Shown piece by piece: positions 1 to 9,631 of a stretch of DNA of 64,000 nucleotides. The notes below the pieces were generated by a model. That model was not told the DNA's origin. It did no database searches and saw nothing but the letters and a program-made list of their open reading frames with translations. Each line of letters begins with the position of its first letter. Position 1 is the stretch's first letter. Where the stretch lies: the NCBI GenBank assembly GCA_017354895.1, contig CP071497.1, forward strand, positions 2,170,001 through 2,234,000, read 5' to 3'. This DNA is from Podospora comata. Lineage: Eukaryota > Ascomycota > Sordariomycetes > Sordariales > Podosporaceae. Made by a program: the position numbers and the translations under genes.

Positions 1-520
1 CCATGGAAATAGGCGGCACCTGGACCCCAACTCGGGCAACGATCGACACCGGCACGTTGCGGTTCATGCCAGCACATGTTCCACTACTTTTTTTTTCCTT
101 CGCTGTTTCTTTTCTGACGGTACGCCGTAAGGAATAATGTATACAAGGACACCTGGGGCTGTTATACTAGTGTACCACTCCCTCGGGCCGCCTGCCCGAA
201 AAAGATTTTGATATTGGCTAGGAGGACCTGGCTGGAGACAAGAGTACACTATACTTCCAAACACGAGCTGCTAGCACTAACTCCCTGCCTATGGCAACCA
301 GCTTGTCCTCAAATCTCCTGATCCCAATGTCAGGCCATGGTACAGAATAAGGAACCGAGGAATGAGCACAGGTTATTTACAGCCCCCTTTCTTCATGACA
401 CATCCGTGCAGACCGGACTGTGTGAAAAAGCTTGTTACTTGCAGCTGAGACATGTCTGTCGAAGACTATCCAGCGCAAAAAAAATCATCAGATGACATCA
501 CGACCTTTTAGTTTTTCTCT

Positions 521-570
521 CAACAACAACAATAACAACAACAACAACAACAATAACAACAACAACAAAA
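521..570. repeat. AAC/AAT trinucleotide microsatellite
   Basis: A nearly perfect run of CAA/AAC units with a few AAT interruptions. A short plus-strand frame reads it as poly-Asn, but nothing around it looks coding, so I treat it as a simple repeat 3' of the minus-strand gene that ends at 1150. Confidence 0.9.
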
Positions 571-960
571 TGATTCATCTCATTACTCCAACAGTAACAA
601 ACAGGACGTACAAGAGAAGAAAACAGAAAAGGGAAAGACAAAAACAAGGATCCTCCTATATCCTTATGCGGGTGTGCCTATATGTATATACGTACAGCTT
701 TTTGTGCCAAAGTTGTGTGTGGTGTTGAAAAAAAGGTAAAAAGCGAATGTGTTTGTGTTTGTGTGTGAGAAAGCGATCCCCTATCCTCAACCCCAGCTCA
801 CGAGCAACCCGACCCCCTTGACTCCATCCAAAAAGGGGGTATAATGTTCCCAACCATCCGATGTGCTTACATCCCATCGTCATCACCACCCTCTTCCCCC
901 CAACCCTTCCCCATACCCAATGCTCACTTTCCCTTTCTGGTATCCCCCATCTTGCGTTAA

Positions 961-967
961 CAACGGC

Positions 968-1050
<83 letters not shown>
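961..1050. repeat. (AAC)n trinucleotide microsatellite, about 28 units
   Basis: An uninterrupted AAC array of about 84 bp after one imperfect unit. Apparent ORFs crossing it (poly-Thr, poly-Asn or, on the minus strand, poly-Leu) come from the repeat being stop-free in several frames. It lies about 100 bp beyond the stop codon of the minus-strand gene, probably in its 3' flank. Confidence 0.95.
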
Positions 1051-1149
1051 AACACCCTCATCAAGAAAAACAACAGCACCAACGAAGAGAAAACACTTTA
1101 CCAAAAAAACAAGAAGAAAAAAAGAACAACGAGACATAACTCCCCTCAA

Positions 1150-3360
1150 CTACATCGCCTTCCCCACACTCCTCCCACTCCCCCCAGTCCCCACCCTCCT
1201 AATCCCCTCCATCCCCCCATCCTCCTTATCCCTCCATCCACCCGTCCCAGTAGTCGGACTCCCACCCCTAGCCACAACCGCCGGCCCAACATCCGGCCCG
1301 GGATCACTCCACCCCCCACCTTCCTCAAACCCCCCCAAACTACTCACCCCACTAGAGTACTTGCTCGAAAAGCTCTCCGCCCTCTGGCCCCTTTTCACCA
1401 CCACCGCCGACTGCGGCTTCCTAATAACCACACTCCCACTCACGCTCCCTGTCCCCACCGTCCCTGCCGTAGACGAAATAATGCTCGCCTTTTTCCCTTC
1501 AATCAGGATAGGAGGGGGTATATTCCCCATGCCGAGGAACTCTGGCCTTTCAAGGTCAAAGGGGTCAGAGCGGAATTTGTTGCGGCCCGGGATGGTGGTT
1601 GTTGTTACTGTGGTGGTGAAGGAGTCACGGAGGCTGTCGCGGTAGAGGGTTGGCTGTTCGCGGGGGGGCCCGCCGGTGGTGGTAAAAGATTGGCCTCGGG
1701 AGCGGCGGATGTCGGATATGTAGGTTGTTGGTTTGCCTATGGCGTTGGCGTCGGAGAAGGGGTTCAACGGCGGGGGTTGGGCTGAGGATCGGGGAGGGGG
1801 GGTAACGGCGTAGGCGTCGCTGAAGGGGTTGGTGTTGTTGTTGTTGTTGTTGTTGTTGTTTTGGGAGGTGGAGGAAGAAAAGAGGTTGAGTCCGGAGAGG
1901 AAGTGATCTGTGCTAGAGGTGCTCCTCCGGTTGTTGCGCGACAGTGACCCGCGGCGGCGTTGGGCTTCGTGGTCGAGTTCGGATTCGTCCATTCCTAGCA
2001 GGGTCAGAAAGTCGGGTTGTTGTTGGTTTTGGCCGGGTAGGTTGTTGGCCATGGCGTTCTTCTCCGCGGTGGCGTTGTAGTTGCCCATCGCTGCTAGGTT
2101 GTCACTTGCCGGGTCTCGGTTCTTGAAGCCAATATCGGGTTTCATCCGGGAGAAGAAGTCGACGAATCGGTCTCTGGCTGATGCTTTACCTCCGCGGGTG
2201 TTGACTCCTGCTGAGCCGTTCCTGCTGTGGGCGATGTCGTTCGCGTCGATGAACTGTGACGTGCCCCGGTCCAGGTTGACCGAGTGCGCGCTGCTGCCTC
2301 CTCCTGTCTTGTTTCTGACGTGGGCGCGGAACTTGTTGAAGTTGATCCCCAGGGCCGCCTTGACTTTCTCGCTCACTGGGGTTGGACCGATGCTCCCTCG
2401 CTGGATGATATAGGGGCCCCCTTTTTCGTTTCTGTCAAAGGAGGTCGCATCGAGCGGAGTCAGAAGAGTGCTCCGTCTTTTCCTGAGCATCCGACGCCTC
2501 CACCACCAGAAGAAGAAGGCCAGTATGCTGAGGGCAACCACACCTCCGATGACACCCCCTGCCACGGCCAAGGTTGATTGCACTGCGTTGCTGTTGGAAG
2601 CTCCTGATGAACCTGCTGTCATGTCGGTATCGGGAAAGGCTCCACCACCAGCCGTGCCCTGAGGCGGCACGCCCCCAATGGTGGGCGAGACCGGTGTTGC
2701 TGCTGGGCCCCCATCAGGAAAGACTCCCGGGGGAGGTGATAGAGAATCCAAACTGTCCGTCTCCGAAGACCCTGGCAGCGCATTGGTAGAAGAGGCTATT
2801 ACTCTGTTATCAGTCTGACTGTTCCGCGTGGCAGACGGCTCAACCATGAACTGCTGAGACGGGGCAGGTTCTGCAATGACAGTGAAGGACTGGAGATTAG
2901 CGCCAGCATCAGGCTGGAGTACAATAGGCAGAGGAGACAACGACGACACTGGCGGCGGGGGGGCCACCGGCGGCGGAGAGATCTCGGCTGGTGCCTGTAC
3001 CACTTGCACCGATTCTGGCGCTGGGCTGGAAGGTGTGATGATGGGTGAGTTGATGACAGCCGGGGGGGAGCTCGTCGTACTTGGAGCAACAATCTCTTGC
3101 TCTACTTCATTGCCATCGTTGGCAGCAGGATCTGCTCTGTTGTCTCCTGCCCCTACCACTACCACTGCTGTCGTCTCGGCTGGTGCTGGCTCGGGCGTCG
3201 GCGTCGGCTGGACCTCGATGATGGCTGGCGGCGGTGTCGTCTGGACGGGGGCTGGCGTGTTCACGTCGGGCGACGCAACTGCCACCTTGGGTATTGCCGT
3301 ACATCTCCTCCCCTCGATCGATGTGAAGAACGCTCCCGCTGGGAGGTTGTTTGATGCCAT
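1150..3360 (-). CDS. Ser/Pro/Thr-rich single-pass membrane protein of unknown function
   Basis: One uninterrupted frame of 736 codons from the ATG at 3360; an in-frame ATG 11 codons upstream (3393) is possible, but MASNN has the better start context. Residues 1 to about 260 are rich in Pro, Ser, Thr, Val and Ala, like an extracellular or wall-facing stalk. One strongly hydrophobic segment (about residues 264-284, Gly/Val/Leu/Phe then WWW) is followed at once by RRRMLRKRR, which fits a cytoplasmic stop-transfer anchor. The remaining roughly 450 residues form a Ser/Arg/Asn-rich tail with a poly-Asn run near residue 500. No N-terminal signal peptide is visible, so the topology would be signal-anchor (N-out). 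The layout resembles fungal wall-stress sensors (Mid2/Wsc style), but there is no WSC domain or Cys-rich module, so that is only an analogy. Confidence 0.8.
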   Translation of the reverse strand: MASNNLPAGAFFTSIEGRRCTAIPKVAVASPDVNTPAPVQTTPPPAIIEVQPTPTPEPAPAETTAVVVVGAGDNRADPAANDGNEVEQEIVAPSTTSSPPAVINSPIITPSSPAPESVQVVQAPAEISPPPVAPPPPVSSLSPLPIVLQPDAGANLQSFTVIAEPAPSQQFMVEPSATRNSQTDNRVIASSTNALPGSSETDSLDSLSPPPGVFPDGGPAATPVSPTIGGVPPQGTAGGGAFPDTDMTAGSSGASNSNAVQSTLAVAGGVIGGVVALSILAFFFWWWRRRMLRKRRSTLLTPLDATSFDRNEKGGPYIIQRGSIGPTPVSEKVKAALGINFNKFRAHVRNKTGGGSSAHSVNLDRGTSQFIDANDIAHSRNGSAGVNTRGGKASARDRFVDFFSRMKPDIGFKNRDPASDNLAAMGNYNATAEKNAMANNLPGQNQQQPDFLTLLGMDESELDHEAQRRRGSLSRNNRRSTSSTDHFLSGLNLFSSSTSQNNNNNNNNNTNPFSDAYAVTPPPRSSAQPPPLNPFSDANAIGKPTTYISDIRRSRGQSFTTTGGPPREQPTLYRDSLRDSFTTTVTTTTIPGRNKFRSDPFDLERPEFLGMGNIPPPILIEGKKASIISSTAGTVGTGSVSGSVVIRKPQSAVVVKRGQRAESFSSKYSSGVSSLGGFEEGGGWSDPGPDVGPAVVARGGSPTTGTGGWRDKEDGGMEGIRRVGTGGSGRSVGKAM
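1828..1860. repeat. GTT/AAC repeat encoding poly-Asn
   Basis: A short GTT array on the plus strand. It encodes a run of nine Asn near residue 500 of the minus-strand membrane protein, the same trinucleotide as the two intergenic AAC arrays downstream. Confidence 0.85.
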
Positions 3361-4830
3361 CTTGTTCTCTTTGTTTTTTCTAAACCCCTGCACACACTCT
3401 CTCGAAATCCTGTTCGGTTCGGCGAGGCCAGTCGCTATCGAAGGAAAGGTCTAAAAATACAATCAAAAAAAGGGCGACTCAAAAGAAGCGAAGATGCTTG
3501 GCCTCTAGGGCCTTCTAGGACATTGCTAGAATCATAAGAGAGTATGAAAAGAAGAGAGAGAGAACGGGCAGGTATCTCCTGTCGAAGGAGATGGCAAACA
3601 AGCGACGGCCTGCGGCTAAAGTTGAACTCAACACAACACCCAGAAAGTGGTGATGCCGGGTGAATAGACGAGGAGACGGGGAGGGAGAGGATGAGATCTG
3701 GGGTTGGGGATAGTGCACGGTGGTGAGAGAGGCACGACTGGCGCTCTCACGATGTGCCCCTCGCTCGACGGCAGCATGTCCCAAAGGGGACGGCTCTGAC
3801 ATTCAGCACGGGCAGCATGATGGTTGGCAGTGGTTTGATGGACGACAGTAGGGGTTCTGGGCGAGCTGCCATTGGCTGGACGAGGACAAGACGTCGGAGA
3901 GCACGCGCAGGGGATCACCCGTGAGGCTCTTGATCTGAGTGTGGTTCCAGAAACGTTGTGGTGGTGCTGACCCCTGTCCTGTGACAGTCTTGAGGCATCT
4001 TCTCCACTGCCCCTTTTTGCGGGGAACGGGCGCTTGTTCTGGGCAGTGATGATGTTAGCCAGAGGCAGTCAAAGACGAGATGAACCATGGTGAAGATGAG
4101 TATAAACTGTAGGATGCGAGTGTCGACATGTATATTGTCAGATATGTCGGTGCTGCTCACTCCAGAGGCCCAGCAAGTGAGAGTTGCTCCGTACCTTAGC
4201 CAAATGTTCATCAGCCAGACTGAGGTTGGCATTGGAGAGGCACAGATGGTTGAGCATCTTCTGAAACAGGGACTGTTCGGCAGGGGAAACGCCGGATCCG
4301 CTTCAGTGCACCACCACACCACCAGTTGACAAGCTCAAAATGCCCCAATTGGGTTTAGCTGTGGTCGTTGATGCGAACGCGATGGCGCGAGGTCCCGCGA
4401 CAACGGGCACGTCCGACCGAACCCCCGGGAAGCGGAGCCCAAGCTTCGGACCCCACGCCGCCATCCCCGTTCAGGCCGAAGAGGAGATCGTAGAATGCGG
4501 TTAGGTGGTGCTTCCAGTCGTCGCCTTACGTGTCAGTTTGAGACGAAGAACTTGAGATGAACCCAACTGAGGAAGACAACGAATAATACATGAATCCGCC
4601 CACCGCCGAACGAGACCCCGGATCGGATCACTTTGGCTGCGTGGACGCACGGTTCATTGCGGTCCGGCACGCTATCTCATGCAACGCCAACGAATGTCGA
4701 CTCCCCCGCTTCCCGCCCCTCCGAAGGTGTATTCGTAGCTCTCCACCGCCGCCAGAACTACCGCTGCTTTTCCTCGAAGTAGAGGAGAGATTACGGAGTA
4801 ATCAATTCTAATCGAATTCCTGTGCTTCCA

Positions 4831-4872
<42 letters not shown>

Positions 4873-4999
4873 TTGTGTGTGAGCCCAAACCTGATCAGCG
4901 ATAACAGCTAAGGTCCCTTGTGCCTAGGCGTCCGTCGTTTCGATTCCTGATCAACCTCGCTTCCTTTCCCCGCAAAACAGCCTTACCTAAGTAATCAAA
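3361..4999. promoter_or_regulatory. Divergent intergenic region, about 1.6 kb
   Basis: Separates two divergently transcribed genes (minus from 3360, plus from 5000), so it should hold both promoters and 5' UTRs. A (CA)n array lies at 4832-4870. Frames within it (for example 3915-4322 minus) look like chance ORFs. No other element is recognisable. Confidence 0.6.
4832..4870. repeat. (CA)n dinucleotide microsatellite
   Basis: About 19 uninterrupted CA units, ending 130 bp before the proposed start codon at 5000, so probably in the promoter or 5' UTR. Confidence 0.95.
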
Positions 5000-7135
5000 A
5001 TGTTTGGAAGTCTACATACCCTCAGTGAGTAATCATCGTTCGACTCTTTCCGTACAGTCAGTCAACAGTCATCAGTCAAGTCAGTTCCCCCTTGGCGTGA
5101 CACAAGAGAGACCGCTCCTTCCGTCCGTCGGAAGCACTGGCACTGGCACTGGCACTGGCTAGCTAGTTAGTACCTGACGGCGGCTGCCGTGGCCATGAGC
5201 CATGAGTTCAAACAGACCCAAACGGAGTCGGATGGCGTCGCGGAAAGAACCGTTGCCAGTTGTCTTTGCCTGCCCAGTTGCTAGCTTCCATCCGTCTCTT
5301 TAAGGTTTATGCGGCAGTTGACGTCCGCTGTGTGATCGTCATTGGGCCTTTTCTGATGAGATGGTTTAGTTCCTGCCGCGCCGGTATTGTCCAACATCAA
5401 GCCCGAGGACATCCCACCGCCTACACCTATCAACTTTCCCCAATGCTATCCCCAGGTCCAGAATGACGACCAGCAACAAACCGACTCGGCTCCTGAGGGC
5501 CGGGCCCGGAAGCCTGTTACGAAGTTGCTGCAGAGCATAGTGCGGCCAACTGACCTTTCCATATCGCACCTGGAAGCCTTGGGAGTGCACGTCATCCCGG
5601 ACTCGGCCCCCCAGGAGCTCGTCCCAGACCCGTCCTTCATCCCGGACTTTGCTGCTTGGGATGTCCTCTCAGGTGAGGAGGCCCATCTGAAAAATGAATC
5701 TACCAGGAAACGTCTGAACAATGGCACACTGTCCCCCGGCTGCCAGACTTACCTGGACCGGAAGCGTGAGCTGTCTATCGACAATGATGCCGCCTACCGG
5801 ACCGTCCGTAGGTTGCCCGCCCCCAAAGGTCAACCTCAAGCTCGGTTAGGAAATGCCTATGAGTTCTACCGTCACCTCGAGCTGTTCACACCCTACTGGG
5901 ATGACACTTCGAAACCAACACCGCCTGGGCCCAGGCCAGCAGAAACCACATCTTCAGAAACTGCCAGTGGCGCAGAAAGTGACGCCAAAGAGAAGGAAGA
6001 CGATGCCAACACCCCCAAGGAAGCCCAATACTTGAGGACTTTTTCCGGTGACAAGATGCCCCCCGACTACCGCGGCGGCATGGTCACCGCCTTCCTCAAG
6101 CTCGTAGCCTACGACTTTGGCTGCAACGTCACCTCCCCCCGTGTCGAACCCCGTCTCCTCATCACCACCAACCAGTCTTCCCCCCGGTCTCGCAGTTCCT
6201 ACTTCACCTCCGGATGCACATTCCTCTTCCGCTCACCCACCACCCGTGAAGCCGCCCGCGCCGGTGTAGTCGAAGGCCCCCTCGCCGGCGTCTCAGCCCG
6301 GCACACCACCGCCTTCCCACCAACCCCCTCATCAGACAGGGAATCCCTCCTCGATCTCTCCCGCGAGCTCATCGCAGCCCTCATCACAGCCCAGCACCGC
6401 GCCCGCGAAGGGAAAACAGAGAAACGCATCGGGGAAAACGCCTGGTGGGCCACCAAGCCCAGGTGGGGAGGCGGTCCAGGAGGTCCCATAGGAAGGGAAA
6501 TCGAAGCCCAATCCGCCAAGTCAACCAACGACGTCATCCTCGGCGACAAGGACGCCCCTCCTCCCCCTGTTGTCCCCCCTTCTCCTGCTATTCCCTCTTC
6601 GCCAGCACCCCCTCCTTCCTCGGCACCATCAATAACCAGCTCCCTCGCCCGCCGGCCTTATTCTTCGCTTTCCCCCTCCTCCTCAAGAAGTAGCTCCAGC
6701 TCTGGCTCAAGCTCGAAACGTCTAAAGACAAAGTCGGGCAAAGACGGAAAGCAAAACCCTATTTATGACGCGTACCGCCGTGTTCAACCTCCTAACTCGA
6801 CGTGGGACAAAAAGGCAAAGTATACTGCTATTGGAAGGGTCAAAGCAGCGGGGTATGATGATATTTTTGTCATTTCGGGGTTATTCCACCACATCAGCGT
6901 TGTCCGCGTCAGGGTGCCAAACAGGTTGTTGGAAGTGCTAGAGGGGGATTTGAACGAGATTGACAAGAGGGGGGGAAGGAGCTGGGGGAAGATTGAGGTG
7001 AGAAGGAGTCAGTGGTTTGACTTTTTCAAGGTGGAGGAGAGGATCGAGGCGGTGCAGCTGCTTTGGGGGCTTATGGCTTGGTTGATGAGGGAGGAGACGG
7101 GGCAGGGGGGAGGGGATGTGGTTATGAGTGGTTGA
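5000..7135 (+). CDS. Conserved-looking fungal protein of unknown function, two exons
   Basis: The long frame 5370-7135 has no usable ATG near its start. A 25-nt first exon at 5000-5024 (context AATCAAAATG, encoding MFGSLHTL plus one base) ends at a good donor (GTGAGT, 5025). Joining it to the acceptor TTTAG at 5369 keeps frame and gives MFGSLHTLIPAAPVLSNIKP. The intron is 345 bp, long for this genome; the spliced product is 596 aa. Residues about 50-360 look globular (for example EFYRHLELFTPYWDD, PPDYRGGMVTAFLKLVAYD). A Pro/Ser-rich low-complexity linker follows, then a compact C-terminal part (about 465-596, with NPIYDAYRRVQPPNSTWD). I do not recognise the family and see no catalytic motif, signal peptide or membrane segment. 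The coding density and predicted fold make it a real gene. Confidence 0.82.
5135..5158. repeat. Hexanucleotide repeat (CACTGG)4
   Basis: Four perfect copies of CACTGG, inside the first intron of the gene starting at 5000. Confidence 0.9.
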
Positions 7136-7793
7136 GGTTGGGAGGGGGTTGGAAATGAATGGATAAAGATGAAGTGGGAATTTAATGGATATATATGTAG
7201 TAGATGGAAGGATCTTAAAAAAAAAAAAAAGACAGCAAAGCACAAAAGCAGATTCAGGACAGGGTACCACATATCTGTCATTTCGGTGTACTCATTGCAT
7301 TATTTCTGATGTTAAAAGGGTGAAAAGGATTTCATAAGTCATCAACATCGTCAAAACCCCAAGATCAAGAAAGAGAACCCAACATTTGTTGCTTGACCGT
7401 CAAAGTGGCAAGAAATAAGAGACAACAGACATTAGAAAGTGAGAGACATATATATGTACCCCCAGGAGACTTGCAGCAATTAGCGAGCGACCCTTTTTGC
7501 TCCTCAGCCAAAATGAAAGAAAGAACCAAAATTCATATCATCATTTTTATCATTTTTCCTCTGAACAAATCACCAACCCCCACATAATTCCTGCATCCCT
7601 ATCCTACAATAAAAGCCATGACATACATCAAAAACAATCCCCAATACTCAAAAGATTCTTCGACTTCTCCCTACCAAAAAATCCACCAGTAGATTTTTTC
7701 TTTTGTGTGACATCCAAAAGGGGATACAAGAAAAACCCTCAAATCGTATATACAATTTCATGCCAAGTGATTATTATCTTAGTAGGAACGCCC
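7136..7793. other. Convergent intergenic region
   Basis: Between the ends of a plus-strand gene (7135) and the minus-strand metacaspase (7794). It is AT-rich with a poly-A run near 7217, and presumably holds both 3' UTRs. No gene is seen. Confidence 0.6.
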
Positions 7794-9631
7794 TCACATG
7801 ACAAAGAGCAAGTTCGTATCTGTTAACCTCCCCCAAACACATCCCGTTTTGGTTAGTAAAAACTTTGTTCTCTTCAATCCGGACGCGCTTTGAAGGTGGT
7901 CACAAGGTAGGGCGCGATCTCACCAAGAGGGTGACTGCACGAGAGCTGCGGCTTTTGGGTGTAACGCGTCTGTAGCTCGTCGCGGATGCTGTTGAGGAGC
8001 TGCACATAGCTCTGCTGGGGGTTCTTTTTGAGCGAGTTGATAAAGGCCCAGGACATGGCTCCAGTCGCTTGAGAAGCAATCGTGGCGTCGGCACTGTAGG
8101 TGGTGTGTGTTAGCTCACGGTTGCTGCTGATAGGAATGGGTGACCAGTGAAGGGGTGACCGAGTTCATCGGTCCCAAACGCCAAGCAAGGCCGCAACTCT
8201 GGACCAACAAACGGAAACCAAAATAGAAATAATAAAAAAGCCATGTCTCGTCGCATGATACTGCCGAGTCGGCCCTGCAAAATCAAATAGGAAAAGCAAA
8301 AAAAGGGGATGGGTGTCACAGAATGTTAGTCATGAAAAAAAGGGGGGTACGAACGAAGTCTGGTCGTCTTTGCTTCCGGACAACATGACAACATCGGCAC
8401 GCGAGGTCTTCGTCGCGAGGGTACGGGCGTGGGCATCTTCGCCATTGCTGGCCTTCTTAAAGAAGCCCATGATATTGCTGGCAACACCACTGAGATCGCC
8501 CTGGCTGTAGGCGGAAATAACACCGAGAAGACCTTGGCCGGCCTCCTTGGCAAGGTTGGGCTCCTTGAGGATACCCTGGGTGGAGTAGATGTAGGGAAGA
8601 TCGAGCGCGGTTCCCGAATGGCACGAGTCGAAGATGGCTGTCAAGCGAACGCCTGCTTGTAGTGGGCGCACCATGATTCTGTGCATCTCGTCATCCGTGA
8701 TGTGCCCGACTTGCCGGAAGTCGACCGGGTAGATGACCTCGTCATATCCGTCCTCCTCGTCACCATCAAGATCCTTCGTCTGACCGCCGTGACCAGAGTA
8801 GTGGAAGAAAAGGGAGTCGTTAGGGCGAGCATCCTTGACGAGCCAATGCATAGCCCTCAAGATGTTCTGTTTGGTCGGTTGGCTCATGGGGTTCTGCTGG
8901 TCGTCCGTAAGAATGACCATATCCTCTCGCTTGTAGCCAAATCTTTCCACCAGATACGAGGACATGTTCCTAACGTCATTGATACACCCACGAAGCTGGC
9001 CGCGTTGCGAGAAGTAGTTGATTCCGATCAATAGAGCTTTCCTTTTCCCTGTACATTGTGAGTACTGGAAAGCATAGCCTTGCGGAGCACCATATCCAAA
9101 GTGCTGAGGAGCTTGGGGTGGCGGAGGAGGGGCACCGTGGTTCCCGTGAACGTAAGAGTTGGAGTTTACGGTCGGCATGTCTGATGTTTTGTTTAGTAAT
9201 GTGCGTATATATGTTTCCCTCACTTGGGGCCCAATCGCCGGTTCCACTCACTCGGTCGTCCGTATTGCGGTTGTTGTTGCGGTGGTTGCTGTTGCGGTGG
9301 TTGCTGTTGCGGTGGAGGTTGGTGGTAGCCTTGTGGAGGCGGCTATACCATATGTATTTAGCTTTAAGATCCTCTGATCCAGGCCAACGGAGAACACACC
9401 TGCTGATAGCCATATTGCTGGCCTGGCGGAGGTTGTTGATAGCCATATTGGCCCTGCGGTGGAGGGGCCTGCTGGTAACCGTAGTTCTGGGGACTGTGAG
9501 GCCCATGTCAGTCAAGACGGTCGAGTTTTGAAGACGCGGGTGTAAAGGCCGTACGGGTAGTAGCCAGCATACTGCTGTTGCGACGGAGGAGCGTATCCTC
9601 CCGCATAACCGGCACCAGGAAACCCAGACAT
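7794..9631 (-). CDS. Metacaspase (type I), six exons
   Basis: Arg/Lys-specific clan CD cysteine peptidase linked to fungal ageing, proteostasis and programmed death. Exons on the minus strand: 9631-9555, 9493-9400, 9342-9252, 9180-8355, 8093-7924, 7819-7794; total 427 aa. The N-terminus is a prodomain rich in Gly, Tyr, Pro and Gln (repeated PPQQQ), typical of fungal type I enzymes. The p20-like core begins [20 protein letters not shown]; the catalytic His lies in HYSGHGGQ (about H218) and the Cys in DSCHSG (about C274). The last intron has a consensus TACTAAC branch site, and the 26-nt final exon restores the family C-terminus [12 protein letters not shown], which is strong support for the model. 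The penultimate intron (8094-8354, 261 bp) has a weak donor, GTTCGT, yet only this donor keeps phase. The ATG at 9631 is the first in frame and starts [12 protein letters not shown]. Confidence 0.95.

Larger units (their letters stand above)
1..1149. other. Intergenic, no gene seen
   Basis: Apart from the two AAC microsatellites I see no supported gene. Short frames lack conserved-looking sequence and splice structure. The segment nearest 1150 should hold the 3' UTR of the minus-strand membrane protein gene. Confidence 0.6.

Noticed and set aside
863-1645. 260-codon plus-strand frame through the AAC repeat and a Pro/Ser-rich tail
   Set aside because: It consists of the microsatellite plus antisense of the minus-strand membrane-protein gene, whose frame is far longer and has a TM/stop-transfer layout.
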